64,000 nucleotides of DNA from Thelephora terrestris (lineage: Eukaryota; Basidiomycota; Agaricomycetes; Thelephorales; Thelephoraceae): contig WIUZ02000007.1 in the NCBI GenBank assembly GCA_015956445.1, forward strand, positions 1,674,001 to 1,738,000, given 5' to 3'. Below, piece after piece: positions 22,200-32,409 of this stretch. The notes beneath the pieces were generated by a model, which worked only from the letters and a program-made list of their open reading frames with translations, had not been told where the DNA came from and ran no database searches. The translations under genes were made by a program, and so were the position numbers. Every line of letters begins with the position of its first letter. Position 1 is the first letter of the stretch.

Positions 22200-25100
22200 A
22201 GCTTGAGCTTGGGGTGTCAAATGTCTGAGGCAGTCTCATGCGTCGCCTGGGATGGAGAAGTGGAGCGTACGTACCTGTGTGACGCGGCCCAGCGGCAGCT
22301 TATCATCACCATGGTCGCCGCCTGTCGTCGCGTCAGTCACCATTCCTACATCCAACAGCATTCAAGTGGAAGACCGAAATCAAAAACAAGGAGCACTATC
22401 CAAGCGAGCAAGAGACTATAAATTGACATACTACCCACACGGTGTTTCCGCGGAGGGGTTCGGAAAATTTGAGGAATGCGAGACTTTTTGTTATCATCGC
22501 AAACTTCGGACATTGGACACTATCGTAAATTGGACGAGGACGTAGGCAGCCTCAAGGTCATGGTTTCATGACGACGGCCCCGCGCTTGGGATATGAGGAA
22601 CCCTAATCCATGGTGGACTGCGAGATCACGCTCACGGCGGTGCTAGGCTACAACGAGGACCCCTTGCCCTGCCTTCCTTAGTCCTTGTGCTGCCCGTCGA
22701 ACTCTGGAATTGGAACCGCCTGCGATGTCCACTTCAAAAGTCTTACAACGCTTCTATTCACTCAATACTTTTTCCCCTGATGTCTCACGCTGCCTATACT
22801 ACTTGTTTCGAAGTGATGATGAAGAACACTATTTGACCACTCTTCAAGGATCGGAGTTGACTCGCCTCGTCGATTTCCTTGATGAAGTGCGTTCCTCCAT
22901 TTCCGCCTCCTTCCAGCTGACAGAACAGATTTCACAGATCCTTGATGTCACTCTGAATACCGATGACGCCTTCCAACGATGCCTACACAAACTACGAACC
23001 ATTTGTGGCCATCGTGTGATCCTGCCATCTTCTTATACGATTTCGGGCGATCTCTCCCGAGTCGGTAATGACCCGGTCAGCGGCGGCAGTTTCTCCGATG
23101 TATGGAAAGGCACCCACAACAGCTGCAAGGTCTGCATCAAGGACCCGAGGTTTCATCTGCAAAATTGTGACGCTGTTGAGAAGGCAAGTATTTAGTATTG
23201 GCTTATAAGTATCCCTGCTAAAAGACAGGATCGTCACGTACTAGTCATTTTGCAAGGAGGCGATCACGTGGAAGAGGTTGGAACATCCGAATGTTGTTGC
23301 TTTCATTGGCGTTACGCGAAATCCCCTGCAAATTGTCTCAGAGTGGATGCCAAATGGTACTCTCAGGGAATACGTCAACAAGAATCCAGGCGTAAACCGG
23401 GTTGGCTTGGTGAGTATTTCGTCCGCAACCAGGACCTGACTGTCAATATTTTCCAAGTTGTTGGATGTGGCAGAAGGTCTCAACTACCTTCATGCAAACC
23501 ACACAACACACGGAGACTTGAAAGGGGCAGGTTCCCATTCCATGTCGTTTTCGACTGCATCGATGACCCTTGACTAGCCAAACGTTCTCATCGACTGCAC
23601 CGGCCATGCCTGTCTGGCAGATTTTGGCCTCGCCTCAGTTGTTCGTGGGCTGGGCTCTGTTCTCATAACAGAAGTACAGGGATATACCAAAAGGTGGGCT
23701 GCACCGGAGGTTCTCGGGAGTGGCGACAGAAGCACTCGAGAAGCGGACGTGTTTGCTTTTGGGATGGTTGTTATGAAAGTCAGTCGTCGCATCTCCCTAC
23801 ACCTGGTATTGGATGTGGAATGGTTGCCTGATGCTTGAACCTTTCAAAGGTTTTTACAGGAAAGAGTCCCTTCAGCGAGTTTAATCACAATGTCACGGTG
23901 TTGAAGATTATAAGCGGCGAACAGCCAGATCGTCCGCGAAAAACGGGTCTAACAAACTCAGTATGGGAACTAACACTTGCTTGTTGGCAACAAGACCCCG
24001 CTTGCCGGCCCGCAATGGCGGAAGTGGTTGGGATTCTTCGCGAATGGCCAGTACATTTTACCCTTCTGGAACCGCCACTATAACATACTTCTGCTTCCTG
24101 CAGCTATAGGCCATTTTTTGCCACAGACTTACACCCATCCAACATAAGTCGAGCACAACCGGTGAAGAGATCAGTCAGGGCAAAAGACATCGATTGCGGT
24201 TATTATCCACTTAACCCGTTCGCTGCTCGTGAGACAGTCAATCCACATCTCTAACCTTCCCACAGTTACGACACCCCCCGGATTTCCAAATGCTTACCAG
24301 CGCTTCAATGAGCTTTCAAGGGTAACACCGCCCGCTATGTCTCCTCCTAGTTCTGATCATTCTGTTTAAGGGACTCGCGAACAAAAAGGAAGGGCCGAAG
24401 GGTGATCGTTATATCGAGCTCTTGCGGTTGTGTACTCTCTGGCACACAGTCCCAACTTCATACGAACTTGGGGATGTCATGAGGCAAGGTGATAGTGCCC
24501 TACAGGTCTCCGGGGTGACCGAGATTTGGGAGGGTCTGTACGACGGTGAGGTTGTGGCGCTCAAGGTTCTTAGGCTGCCCCAAAACAATGATGAGGCGGC
24601 GGGGGAGCGCAAGGAGTGCGAAGACGATTCTCACGCAATGACGTACGAACAGGTAAGCGTGTGGTACAACTCCCAGTAAGATGCTTGTTTGTCGTTGTGC
24701 TGAAAAATGGTATAGCGGTTTTGCGCTGCTGCGGTTCTGATGAAGCAGATCGAACACGCCAACATTCTCCCTTTCTATGGGGTGTCAATGACCATCTCCG
24801 ACTTCTCTCTCGTGTTTCCCTGGTACAAGAATGGAGACATAAAACAATATCTGAAGACGAATCCTCACGTAGATCGATATGACTTGGCAAGTACATCCAA
24901 GCTGATCGAGTATTCCCGACACTCACGTGAACCTCATAAACAGTTATTGAGTGCGGTCAAAGGATTGCGCTTCCTGCATTCCAATGGAGCAGTTCACGGC
25001 GCCTTTTGGCCAGTACGTGAAACTTTCTCCCTCGTTGATAAAACTTAACACCCTGAATAGGATCACATATTGATCGACGACGACGGTAATGCCCAATTAA

Positions 25101-25805
25101 CAATTGCCATACCTGACACACCAACTATTGCCATATCTGACAAGTCGACTATTGCCGCACTTCTCTCGCGACATACCCGTCTGGCCGGGACCAGTGACTT
25201 CCCTTATGGGGTACCAGAAATAAAATCGATGGAAAGCGATGTGTATGAAATGGCCATCGTCATTTACGAGGTAAAATTCTACAGATTCATATCATCCTAC
25301 CCGAGGACTAAATCTCTCGTCGGCTTACTAGGTTTTGACGGGGATTGCCACGTACTGGAGTGGTCGAAATTACGACCGGGCATTTCCGGTGATGCCCGCA
25401 CAGCCTCCTGGAGCGTTTGATGACCTGTTCTGGGGGCTTCTTGCGAAATGCTGGAGGAGGAGCACCCAGGAACATCCACCGATCGATGAAGTCTACCGTA
25501 TGCTTAAGTCACGTCCCAAAGTCATCCACACTTCTCTGGGGCGGTTTTCACTGTTTGGAGGGAGTCCACAGAAGTTTGAGTAGCATGTTCACGGGGTTAA
25601 ATTTCCAGACGGCCAGCCACCTTCGCAGGAATATTATGTCAGGTTTAAGTGTAGAAACGCAGAATACACGACTTCTCCGATAAATCTTCGAAACGATTGG
25701 GGCAAATACACATGGTATGTACTCCGTCCATTTCAACTTTTGTCGCTACTGCTAAGTCCCGCCCAGGAAAAGCCCGCAAAACTGGGTGACAGAAACAGTT
25801 GGACT
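22200..25805 (+). repeat. Kinase duplication unit, copy I
   Basis: This segment matches 39240-42860 (copy III), starting in the promoter region (shared ggagcgtacgtac and cgcctcctgtcgtcgcgtca-like blocks near 22260-22340 and 39300-39370) and running through the whole kinase gene. Its right end continues beyond an insertion at 28602-29040. The duplication therefore included upstream DNA as well as the gene. A partly decayed third unit (copy II) lies at about 29640-37370. Confidence 0.85.
22725..25583 (+). CDS. Tandem kinase-pseudokinase protein, copy I, truncated by TAG
   Basis: The start at 22725 gives MSTSKVLQRFYSL and a helical pre-kinase part. A 51-nt intron (from 22887) leads to LPSSYTISGDLSRV. 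Domain 1 has SFSDVWKG, the beta-3 Lys in KVCIKD, helix-C FCKEAITW, HGDLKG, LADFGLAS and AAPEVL: complete for catalysis. A donor at 24051 and an acceptor CTATAG at 24104-24109 splice in phase to AIFCHRLTPIQHKSS, then to GFPNAYQRFNELSR and a second kinase domain. Domain 2 keeps VVALKVLR and MKQIEHANILPFYG but its catalytic loop is VHGAFWP and the DFG site reads LTIAIP: a pseudokinase. The donor after VEK is GCAAGT. The frame ends at TAG 25581, where copy III has TTG (Leu) inside a C2-like domain. If the 24051 intron were retained, the protein would stop at 24083 after domain 1. Confidence 0.82.
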
Positions 25806-26260
25806 GTAAGGTAGGGCTCATTCAGTTTCGACCAATTCCACATGGCAACCTCCCCGCCAAAGCGTGACAAAATGTGACAAAAAACCCTTGAAATACACAA
25901 AAGAATCAAAATCTCCCTCGTAGAGTACTTGCAAAGAAAATTGTCTTGGAGAGGTGTTGAGAGAAGCATCTCAAACAATTCTTCAAGACTGTCACGAACG
26001 CGTGACATAGTAGCCAAGATCACACAAGTAATTCGAGACATTGGTCTCATTCGTAGTAGTAAAAGTACAAAAACGACTAACAGAAACTACAAACTCAAAC
26101 AAGAACGAACGGGTCCACATCACAAGCACAGTCCTGAGCGAACGGACAACGATGAGCGAAATGATGGGGGTTATGAGCGCTCTGAGGGCAGTACGAGTAC
26201 GCTCGCATTACCGGATCCTGCCAACACTCCCTGCACCCCAATACATCGTGAAACAAGCTG

Positions 26261-26992
26261 TCATGCATCTCCCTCTTCACGTCCGTCAACGCCGCGCTCA
26301 CCAACGCGAACCCATAGCGGTCCTGGAGACCCGCTACCTCCACTTTCAGCTTCATTCGAACCTGACGTGATTTGTCGGAGGGACGACAGCGTTGACCAGT
26401 ACGAGCTATCGGATTCTTGTGCTCTTTCTTCTTCTGGGTCCTCACCACCATCTGACGGCTCGGAACAGGACTCCAAGGAGGGGACTGAGGAAGAGGGACT
26501 CCCTGATCGCGAAGGTGGCGGAGGGACAACGGGGGAGTGAGAAGCTGCGTCGGTGCAGTATGCTCCATGGCATCAAAGACCGAAGTACCGGAGGAGAGAT
26601 TCCTGGAAAGGTTTCCAATGTTCCAAGGCGAAGTGAGAGAAGTCTTCGTTAAGACTGTTAACGACCACATACATGACGTCCATCCTCTTCTCCAACTTCA
26701 GAATCCTATCCTCCCTCTCCTGCTCCATCGCATCCTGCAAGGGAGTGACCCCAGGAGCCCACCGCAGAGTCTTGTTGGGGTCGTCGTATCTAGCTTGCTC
26801 CCAAAACTTGGCGGGAGCATTGTGAGCGGTCAGGAAATCCACGGCAACCTGGTTGTCATGAGCGATGTTGGCGGGGGAGTCATATAAGTGTTGCTCCATG
26901 TCGTAGGGAGCGTCCGTCTCGAAGGACGGAGAAAGATCGAAGGGGGTGGCGGCAGCATTGAGCAGAGCACTGTTAGCGGCGTAGGCAGACAT
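26261..26992 (-). pseudogene. Element leftward gene, copy 1, broken by TGA
   Basis: 244 codons from ATG 26992 (MSAYAANSALLNAA) to stop 26261, the same length as the copy in the second element. The N-terminal half has FETDAPYDMEQHLYD, NIAHDNQVAVDFLTAHNAP and a coiled-coil-like EQEREDRILKLEKRMDVMY. The C-terminal half is Pro/Ser-rich then acidic (DPEEERAQESDSSYWS). Codon 140 is TGA (26573-26575) where the other copy has CGA, leaving a 139-residue product or none. I do not recognise the protein. A role as a structural (Gag-like) or DNA-binding factor is only a guess from the coiled coil. Confidence 0.7.
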
Positions 26993-27081
26993 AATAGCAA
27001 AAGTGGTTTGGAGAAGAGGTGATAGTAATGTTGGAAGGGAAAGAAAAAGAGACGATGGGGGAAAAGACCAATAATCCTCCT

Positions 27082-27092
27082 GGATTATATAC
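27082..27092 (-). promoter_or_regulatory. TATA box of the element's leftward gene
   Basis: Reads GTATATAATCC on the minus strand, about 90 bp before the ATG at 26992. The same box precedes the leftward gene in the second element (around 31215). Confidence 0.55.
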
Positions 27093-27194
27093 GACTGACT
27101 CAATAAGACGCCCAAGAAGGAAAACAATAAGATATTACTCATTAAAGTCCCAATTAGGATAAAACAAACCCTCAGCCCCAATCGCGAATCCATC

Positions 27195-27345
27195 AAATCC
27201 TGGGAAATCCCCATTGATCACAGGAAATCCCCACCGGACTTCTATTGCTACCCTGAAACGAGAGAAATCCCCATCCATCATGGGAAATCCCCAACCGTCT
27301 TCTATTACTACCATGAAACGTGGGAAATCCCCATTGTACTCCCAA
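27195..27345. promoter_or_regulatory. Cluster of GGGAAATCCCC motifs between divergent promoters
   Basis: At least five copies of (G)GGAAATCCCC, spaced irregularly and alternating with CTTCTATTACTACC-type spacer. The motif is a near-palindrome. The second element keeps a matching cluster at about 31330-31465 although the surrounding bases have drifted. Looks like a bidirectional operator/enhancer for the two element genes. Confidence 0.6.
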
Positions 27346-27498
27346 TGATTCATTCGCTATTATTCCTTTATTTCATATTCACTCGTCGCACGAAAAGTCC
27401 CGCTTCTCTGACTCATTGACCCTGCCCTAAACTACGCACGGACCACGTTGGCCCCTGTTTGACTCGTTGTAGAATAATGACTCCTGTAGAGGATTGGG

Positions 27499-27505
27499 TA
27501 TATAA
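27499..27505 (+). promoter_or_regulatory. TATA box of the element's rightward gene
   Basis: TATATAA within GGGTATATAAGGAAGAGCG, conserved exactly in the second element near 31632. About 150 bp before the ATG. A likely 5'-UTR intron (27579-27629, GTAAGC...TTTTAG) lies between and is kept as 31716-31764 in copy 2. An AATAAA lies just upstream of that intron in both. Confidence 0.6.
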
Positions 27506-27650
27506 GGAAGAGCGTTCGCTCCTTTCTTTCCCCATTCTCAATCTCTTCTGTACTCCTCTACCCACAACCTGAATAAAAGTAAGCCTAAAGGAATTCTCCT
27601 CACGGCTTACCTCATCTGACTCATTTTAGCAGGAATCCTCCTGCCAGTGT

Positions 27651-28274
27651 ATGTTCAGTGCCCCCAACCCCTTCCCCTCTACAAGTCCAGTCCAGCGACC
27701 AGTCGTCCCTGACGCTAGGAGATCTATCTGGGAGTATAAACTCATCAGAAGTCTTCAAGTAAACCGAACCACCGGTTTACTCACTCATTTCCCTTACTAC
27801 CGACCCTTTGCAGCTCTCGACGCCGGAGTCACGACTCCCCCTTTTCTCCTAGGAGCAGATCACCAATTCCTTTGGAATTCGGATCTTACTGAGAGCGTCC
27901 TCGCGACTGTCTACTTCAGTATCAGCCCAGCCTTTTACTTCCCCTCCCCACGTGTTCATCTCACCACTAACATCCACACCCATTCTCCGGCTATCATTGT
28001 TCTTTGGTGGGAGATCCCAACTGAATTACCTTATTCAGTTATAGAATACCTCGTCAATTTCGAACGCCTTAGCGACCAAGACTTCGAACCTTTTGTGCAG
28101 CAACTCAACCAGTTCTGCCAAGACTACCACTCACCCGTTCACCCTTACCAGACAGAGTCACCCCTCTCTCTTGACATTCCTCCTCCCCTCGTTTCCACAC
28201 CCGGAACCCCTTTCAAAACTAGACCCGACACCCCTCACCCCTCCGCTAATCCTCTAGCGCCCCACAAACAGTAA
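27651..28274 (+). CDS. Element rightward gene, copy 1, intact, unknown function
   Basis: 207 residues from ATG 27651 to TAA 28272-28274. Visible sequence: a Pro-rich start (MFSAPNPFPSTSPVQRPV), a middle with predicted strands and aromatic runs (TGLLTHFPYYRPFAALD, FYFPSPRVHLTTN, IIVLWWEIPTELPYSVIEYL), and a Pro/Thr-rich tail (DIPPPLVSTPGTPFK). No signal peptide, TM or catalytic motif that I know. The copy in the second element is nearly the same protein although many third codon positions differ, so it was under selection for its product. It ends only 20 bp from the element's right end. Expression would start at the TATA box at 27499. Confidence 0.72.
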   Translation: MFSAPNPFPSTSPVQRPVVPDARRSIWEYKLIRSLQVNRTTGLLTHFPYYRPFAALDAGVTTPPFLLGADHQFLWNSDLTESVLATVYFSISPAFYFPSPRVHLTTNIHTHSPAIIVLWWEIPTELPYSVIEYLVNFERLSDQDFEPFVQQLNQFCQDYHSPVHPYQTESPLSLDIPPPLVSTPGTPFKTRPDTPHPSANPLAPHKQ

Positions 28275-28601
28275 GCAGGCCCACAACCCTGACAAAGACA
28301 GATTTTGAGTAATCGTGCTGCACACTGAGATTTTGAGTCCCCAAGGAGGCCGAGATGAGCATGGACTGGGACGATGCACAGTAACCAAACATAACTCTAC
28401 CTTGTGAACCTTGAGTGATATTGCCTCCCGATTGATGTTAGGGTACATAGCTTCTTATTCTTAGTCTACCTATATCCCTATAACCACTTTCTTCCCTACC
28501 TTAGTTTTTCTTAGCCACGAGGTTTTTTTCTCGGGATGCCGCCAGTCACAACTGTCACGCCCATGTGGAATTGGTCGAGACTGAATGAGCCCTACCTTAC
28601 A

Positions 28602-29640
28602 ATTACACAGATATCTCATTGGAATTGGTCGTGTGGACTGGCTTGACACGCAAGAGTGAGAAAGTTTACGCGAGCGGACATCCACCCGTACGTCTAATTA
28701 CCGGTCCGTGACCGCGAACGTTGTTGACCGTCCATGTCCAGCCCATAACAAGCTCCAATGAGCACATCGTAGTTGCCCTCCTCGACGGGGTCATGGTAGC
28801 AGCAAAGGTCTTGATATTGGTGATCACTACGTAGCTGTCTGCCACCTTAGTGGAGTCCCATCCCCTCTCAAACCTTTCCAACGGTCATCCCGGAAAACAT
28901 GTTTAATACTGTTGTGGTTCAATTCAATGGGCCCTGGGGGTATCATGTAATTAAATCCTCTCTTATATTATGCGCAATGCCGCGGCGAACTTGAAGTTGC
29001 TGTGAACTGGACGTATTATCGTCACAGCCTCATCATTGAAACTCCTTCTGAGGTTCATTAATTTTGACTAATGTATGATCTTGATCAAGGCACGAGCCGA
29101 GTTCAATGGTATACATTGGACAATAGGGGTGTTGATAGTTGCAGTGGCAGCAGTATGGCCACAGGTGCAGCTGCTGATTAAGTGATCGAGTTCTCTTAGT
29201 TGGTTTCCATCTCGCTCATTCTTTGGGCCGCCCGCAAAAGCCCGCACTATCCTACAGCTGCCAGCCAATGGCTACCAGACTGTCACAAAAGCTCGTTGTG
29301 GTTTCCCGCGGCTCAACTGCTGCGCTGCTAGCCACTCAACACTCGACCAAGGACAAACCTCTGATCGTTCTTGTTCCCGCTCCTACCGAGGGGGTCAGTT
29401 TGGGTGTCGCTGCGCTCAAGCGCAGTGGCAACGTTGAGGGGAAAGTTCCTGAGAGGGGTTCGCAAAAACGGGGCTTCTTGTCTATGCCACCCGCGTATGG
29501 CAACTTTTAACCCAATCGTATGGTCACGGACTAAACTGAGAAGGATGAAATATGAAGTATCAAGTTCATAGAAGGGTATCATATCGGATCGTGCTTGGCA
29601 TAATTGGCCCCCTCAATTGACAATGCACGTGGTGCACTGC
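28602..29640. other. 3' remnant of copy I and spacer
   Basis: 28602-29040 matches the last exon and 3' flank of the kinase unit (compare 42930-43310). From 29040 to 29640 I see no duplication. An open frame at about 29270-29510 (MATRLSQKLVVVSRG...) has no recognised domain and I do not call it a gene. Confidence 0.45.
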
Positions 29641-30388
29641 TGCTCATAGTTGTGCTGGCTGCCATCGAGATTTTGCTATCCTAGGGTAGAACTCTGCATC
29701 CCCTGCTTTGCCTCCATTGCTCCTCACTCCACCAGTGGACGTAGACTCCCACAACATCTACTTCTCAAGTCTTATGTCACCTCTACTCACTCAACACCTC
29801 TTCTCCTGATTTTTTGCGCCATCTCTACTGCTTGATGCAAGCCGATGACGAAGATCAGTATTTGTCTATACTTCAGGGATTGGAGCTGATTCGGCTTGTT
29901 GATTTCCTTGATGAAGTGTGTTCCTTTCCTTTAACGACTTTCCAGCTCACAAAACGGACTATATAGATCGTTGAAGCCACCCCACTCACGGACGATGTCT
30001 CCCGACGATGCCTCCACAAACTACAAACCATCCACATACACCATTTCAGGAGACCTCTCTCGGCTCAATGAACAGCCGGTCGACTTTGGCGGTTTCTCCG
30101 ATGTATGGGAAGGGGCTTGTCACGAATGCGTGACATATTGTCCAAAATCACACAAATAATTCAAGACATTGTTCGCATTTCTGGTAATAAAAGTACAAGG
30201 CGAGCTAACAGGTATTACAAGACTAGACCAGGACAAAGGGGTCTATGTCACAAGGACAGTCCTGGGGAAATGGACAACGATGAGCGAAGTGGTGAGGGTT
30301 ATGTACGCTCTGAGGACAGTACAAGTACACCCGAGTTACCGGATCCTGCCAACACTCTCTACATCCCAGCACATCGTGACAAAAACTC

Positions 30389-31120
30389 TCATGCATCTCT
30401 CGATTCACGTCCGTCAACGCCTCGCTCACTAACGCAAACCCATAGCAGTCCTGGAGACCCGCCACTTCCACTTTCAGCTTCATCCGAACCTGACGTGACT
30501 TGTCGGAGGGACGACAGTGTTGACCAGTACGAGTCATCGGACTCTTGCGCCCTTTCTTCTTCTGGGTCCTTGCCACCATCTGACAACTTGGAACAGGACT
30601 CCAAGGAGGGGATTGAGGGAGGGGAACTCCCTGATCGTGATGGCGGCGGAGGGACGATGGGGGAGTGGGGAGCTGCGTCGGTGCAGTAGGCTCCGTGGCA
30701 TCGAAGGCCGAAGTATCGGAGGAGAGCTTCCTGAAAAGGTTTCCAATGTTCCAAGGCAAAGTGAGAGAAGTCTTCGTTGAGACTGTTGACGACGACATAC
30801 ATAACATCCATCCTCTTCTCCAACTTCAGAATCCTGTCTTCCCTCTCTTGCTCCATCGCGTCCTGCATGGGGGTGACTCCAGGAGCCCATCTGCGAGTCC
30901 TGTTGGGATCTTCGTACCCAGCTTGCTCCCAGAACTCGGCAGGAGCATTATGAGCGGTCAGGAAGTCCACGGCAACTTGGTTGTCATGAGCGATATTGGC
31001 AGGGGTGTCGTACAGGTGCTGCTCCACATCGAAAGGAGCATCTGTCTCGAAGGACGGGGTAAAGTCAAAGGGGGTGATGGCAGCGTTGAGAAGAGCGGCG
31101 TTGGCAGCGAAAGCAGACAT
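30389..31120 (-). CDS. Element leftward gene, copy 2, intact, unknown function
   Basis: 243 residues from ATG 31120 (MSAFAANAALLNAA) to the stop at 30389. Same layout as copy 1: an N-terminal FETDAPFDVEQHLYD, NIAHDNQVAVDFLTAHNAP, FWEQAGYEDPNRTRRWAPG, then EQEREDRILKLEKRMDVMY, a heptad-like charged helix, SHFALEHWKPFQEALLRYFG and a disordered acidic tail (DPEEERAQESDDSYWS, SGSDEAES). Here codon 140 is CGA, so the frame is open. No known catalytic motif; no signal peptide. It may bind DNA/RNA or self-assemble through the coiled coil, but this is inference. Confidence 0.7.
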   Translation of the reverse strand: MSAFAANAALLNAAITPFDFTPSFETDAPFDVEQHLYDTPANIAHDNQVAVDFLTAHNAPAEFWEQAGYEDPNRTRRWAPGVTPMQDAMEQEREDRILKLEKRMDVMYVVVNSLNEDFSHFALEHWKPFQEALLRYFGLRCHGAYCTDAAPHSPIVPPPPSRSGSSPPSIPSLESCSKLSDGGKDPEEERAQESDDSYWSTLSSLRQVTSGSDEAESGSGGSPGLLWVCVSERGVDGRESRDA

Positions 31121-31785
31121 AATAAGCAGAGGTTGACTTAGGAGAGTAGTGGTGGATGGTTTGGTGGGAATGGAAAAGAGACGATGAGAGGAAAAGACCA
31201 ATAATCCCCCTGAATTATATACATCCAAGTCAATAGGACACCCAAAGGGGGAGACAATAAAACCATCACTCATCAAAGTCCCAATTAGGGTAAATGAACC
31301 CTCAGCCCCAATCGTGGTCCCATCAAACTCTGAGAACTCCCCACCGATCATGGGAAATCCCCACCGTGCTTCTATTACTACCGTCGACCTAGAGGAAATC
31401 CCCATCGGTCATGAGAAATCCCCAGCACGCTTCTAATACCACCGTAAAACATGGGAAATCCCTTAATGCTTCCATCAGCCCGGTCCTCCTATTGTTCCCG
31501 CATTAATAATTACCATTTGTCGTCCTAAGTCCCCCCCGACCTGACTCATTCAACCTACCCTAAACTACGCACAGACCATGTTGACCCCTGTTTTGTTCAT
31601 CGTAGAATTATGACTCCTGTAGAGGATTGGGTATATAAGGAAGAGCGTTCGCTCCTTTCTTTTCCCCATTCTCAATCTCTTCTGTACTCCTCTACCCATA
31701 ACCTCAATAAACAAAGTAAGCTGAGGAATACTCTTCACGCCTTACTCTTTCTGACTCATTCAAGCAGGAATCCTCCTGCCAGTGT

Positions 31786-32409
31786 ATGTTCAGTGCTCCC
31801 GATCCATTCCCCTCTACCAGTCCCATCCAGCGCCCCATCATACCAGACACCAGGAGATCTATCTGGGAGTATAAGCTTGTCAGAAGTCTTCAAGTAAACT
31901 GAACAGCCGGTTTACTCACTCATTTCCCTTATTATCGTCCCTTTGCAGCCCTCGACACCGGAGTCACTACTCCCCCTTTCCTCTTAGGAGCCGATCATCA
32001 GTTCCTTTGGAACTCAGACTTTACTGAGAGTGTTCTAGCAACCATCTACTTCAGTATAAGTCCGGCTTTCTACTTCCCCAACCCTCGCATCCATCTTACC
32101 ACTAACGTCCATACTCACTCCCCTGCCATTATCGTTCTCTGGTGGGAAATCCCAACTGAACTACCTTATTCTGTTATAGAATATCTCGTTAACTTCGAAC
32201 GTCTCAGCGACCAAGACTTCAAACCTTTCGTACAGCAACTGAGTCAGTTCTGTCAAGACTATCATTCACCTGTTCACCCTTATCAAACCGAGTCACCACT
32301 CTCGCTTGATATTCCTCCTCCTCTTGTCTCCACACCCGGAACTCCGTTCAAAGCCCGACCCAACACCCCTCACCCTTCCGCTAATCCTCTAGCGCTCCCC
32401 AAACAGTAA
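31786..32409 (+). pseudogene. Element rightward gene, copy 2, broken by TGA
   Basis: 208 codons from ATG 31786 to TAA 32407-32409, collinear with copy 1. Codon 39 is TGA (31900-31902) where copy 1 has CGA. The remaining 169 codons stay open and the protein is almost unchanged from copy 1, so the nonsense change is recent relative to the divergence. The TATA box and the 5'-UTR intron (31716-31764) are still in place. Confidence 0.7.

Larger units (their letters stand above)
25990..28294. mobile_element. 2.3-kb two-gene mobile element, copy 1 (TSD AAGAC)
   Basis: Bounded by TGTCACGAACGCGTGACA on the left (itself a small palindrome) and CCCTGACA on the right; AAGAC at 25985-25989 is repeated at 28295-28299. 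The 2305-bp element shares its full length with 30118-32429. It holds two divergent genes: minus 26261-26992 and plus 27651-28274. Between them lie two TATA boxes and a cluster of GGGAAATCCCC motifs. TG...CA ends and a 5-bp duplication fit an LTR, so this may be a very long solo LTR that carries genes; no second LTR or internal retroviral-type region is visible. No transposase or reverse transcriptase is encoded. Confidence 0.88.
25805..28601. mobile_element. TIR element (MITE-like) interrupted by a second element
   Basis: Terminal inverted repeats of 41 bp at 25805-25845 and 28561-28601, with one mismatch, begin TGTAAGGTAGGGCTC. Subterminal GTGAC motifs are repeated in inverted orientation on both sides. 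Without the 2.3-kb element at 25990-28294 (and its target duplication) the TIR element would be about 490 bp with no coding capacity, so a MITE. It sits inside a C2-coding exon of kinase copy I. I could not identify a clean target-site duplication. Confidence 0.75.
25584..28834 (+). pseudogene. Orphaned C2-like tail of kinase copy I, split by insertions
   Basis: In frame after the TAG at 25581 the sequence still reads HVHGVKFPDG, SQEYYVRFKC and NDWGKYTW, matching the C2-like domain of copies II and III. An intron then leads to WKSPQNWV. At 25805 a TIR element begins and coding similarity resumes only after 28601 (KSEKVYASG), with a last exon SSNEHIVVALLDG to VLILVITT and TAG at 28832. The tail can no longer be translated from the kinase ATG, both because of the TAG and because of the ~2.8 kb insertion. 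Confidence 0.75.

Noticed and set aside
26095-26670. 191-codon minus open frame and the plus frames 25929-26540 and 30105-30689 inside the mobile elements
   Set aside because: These long frames overlap the leftward element gene in other frames. They are shadows of its Ser/Arg-rich codons and do not keep length or start between the two copies.
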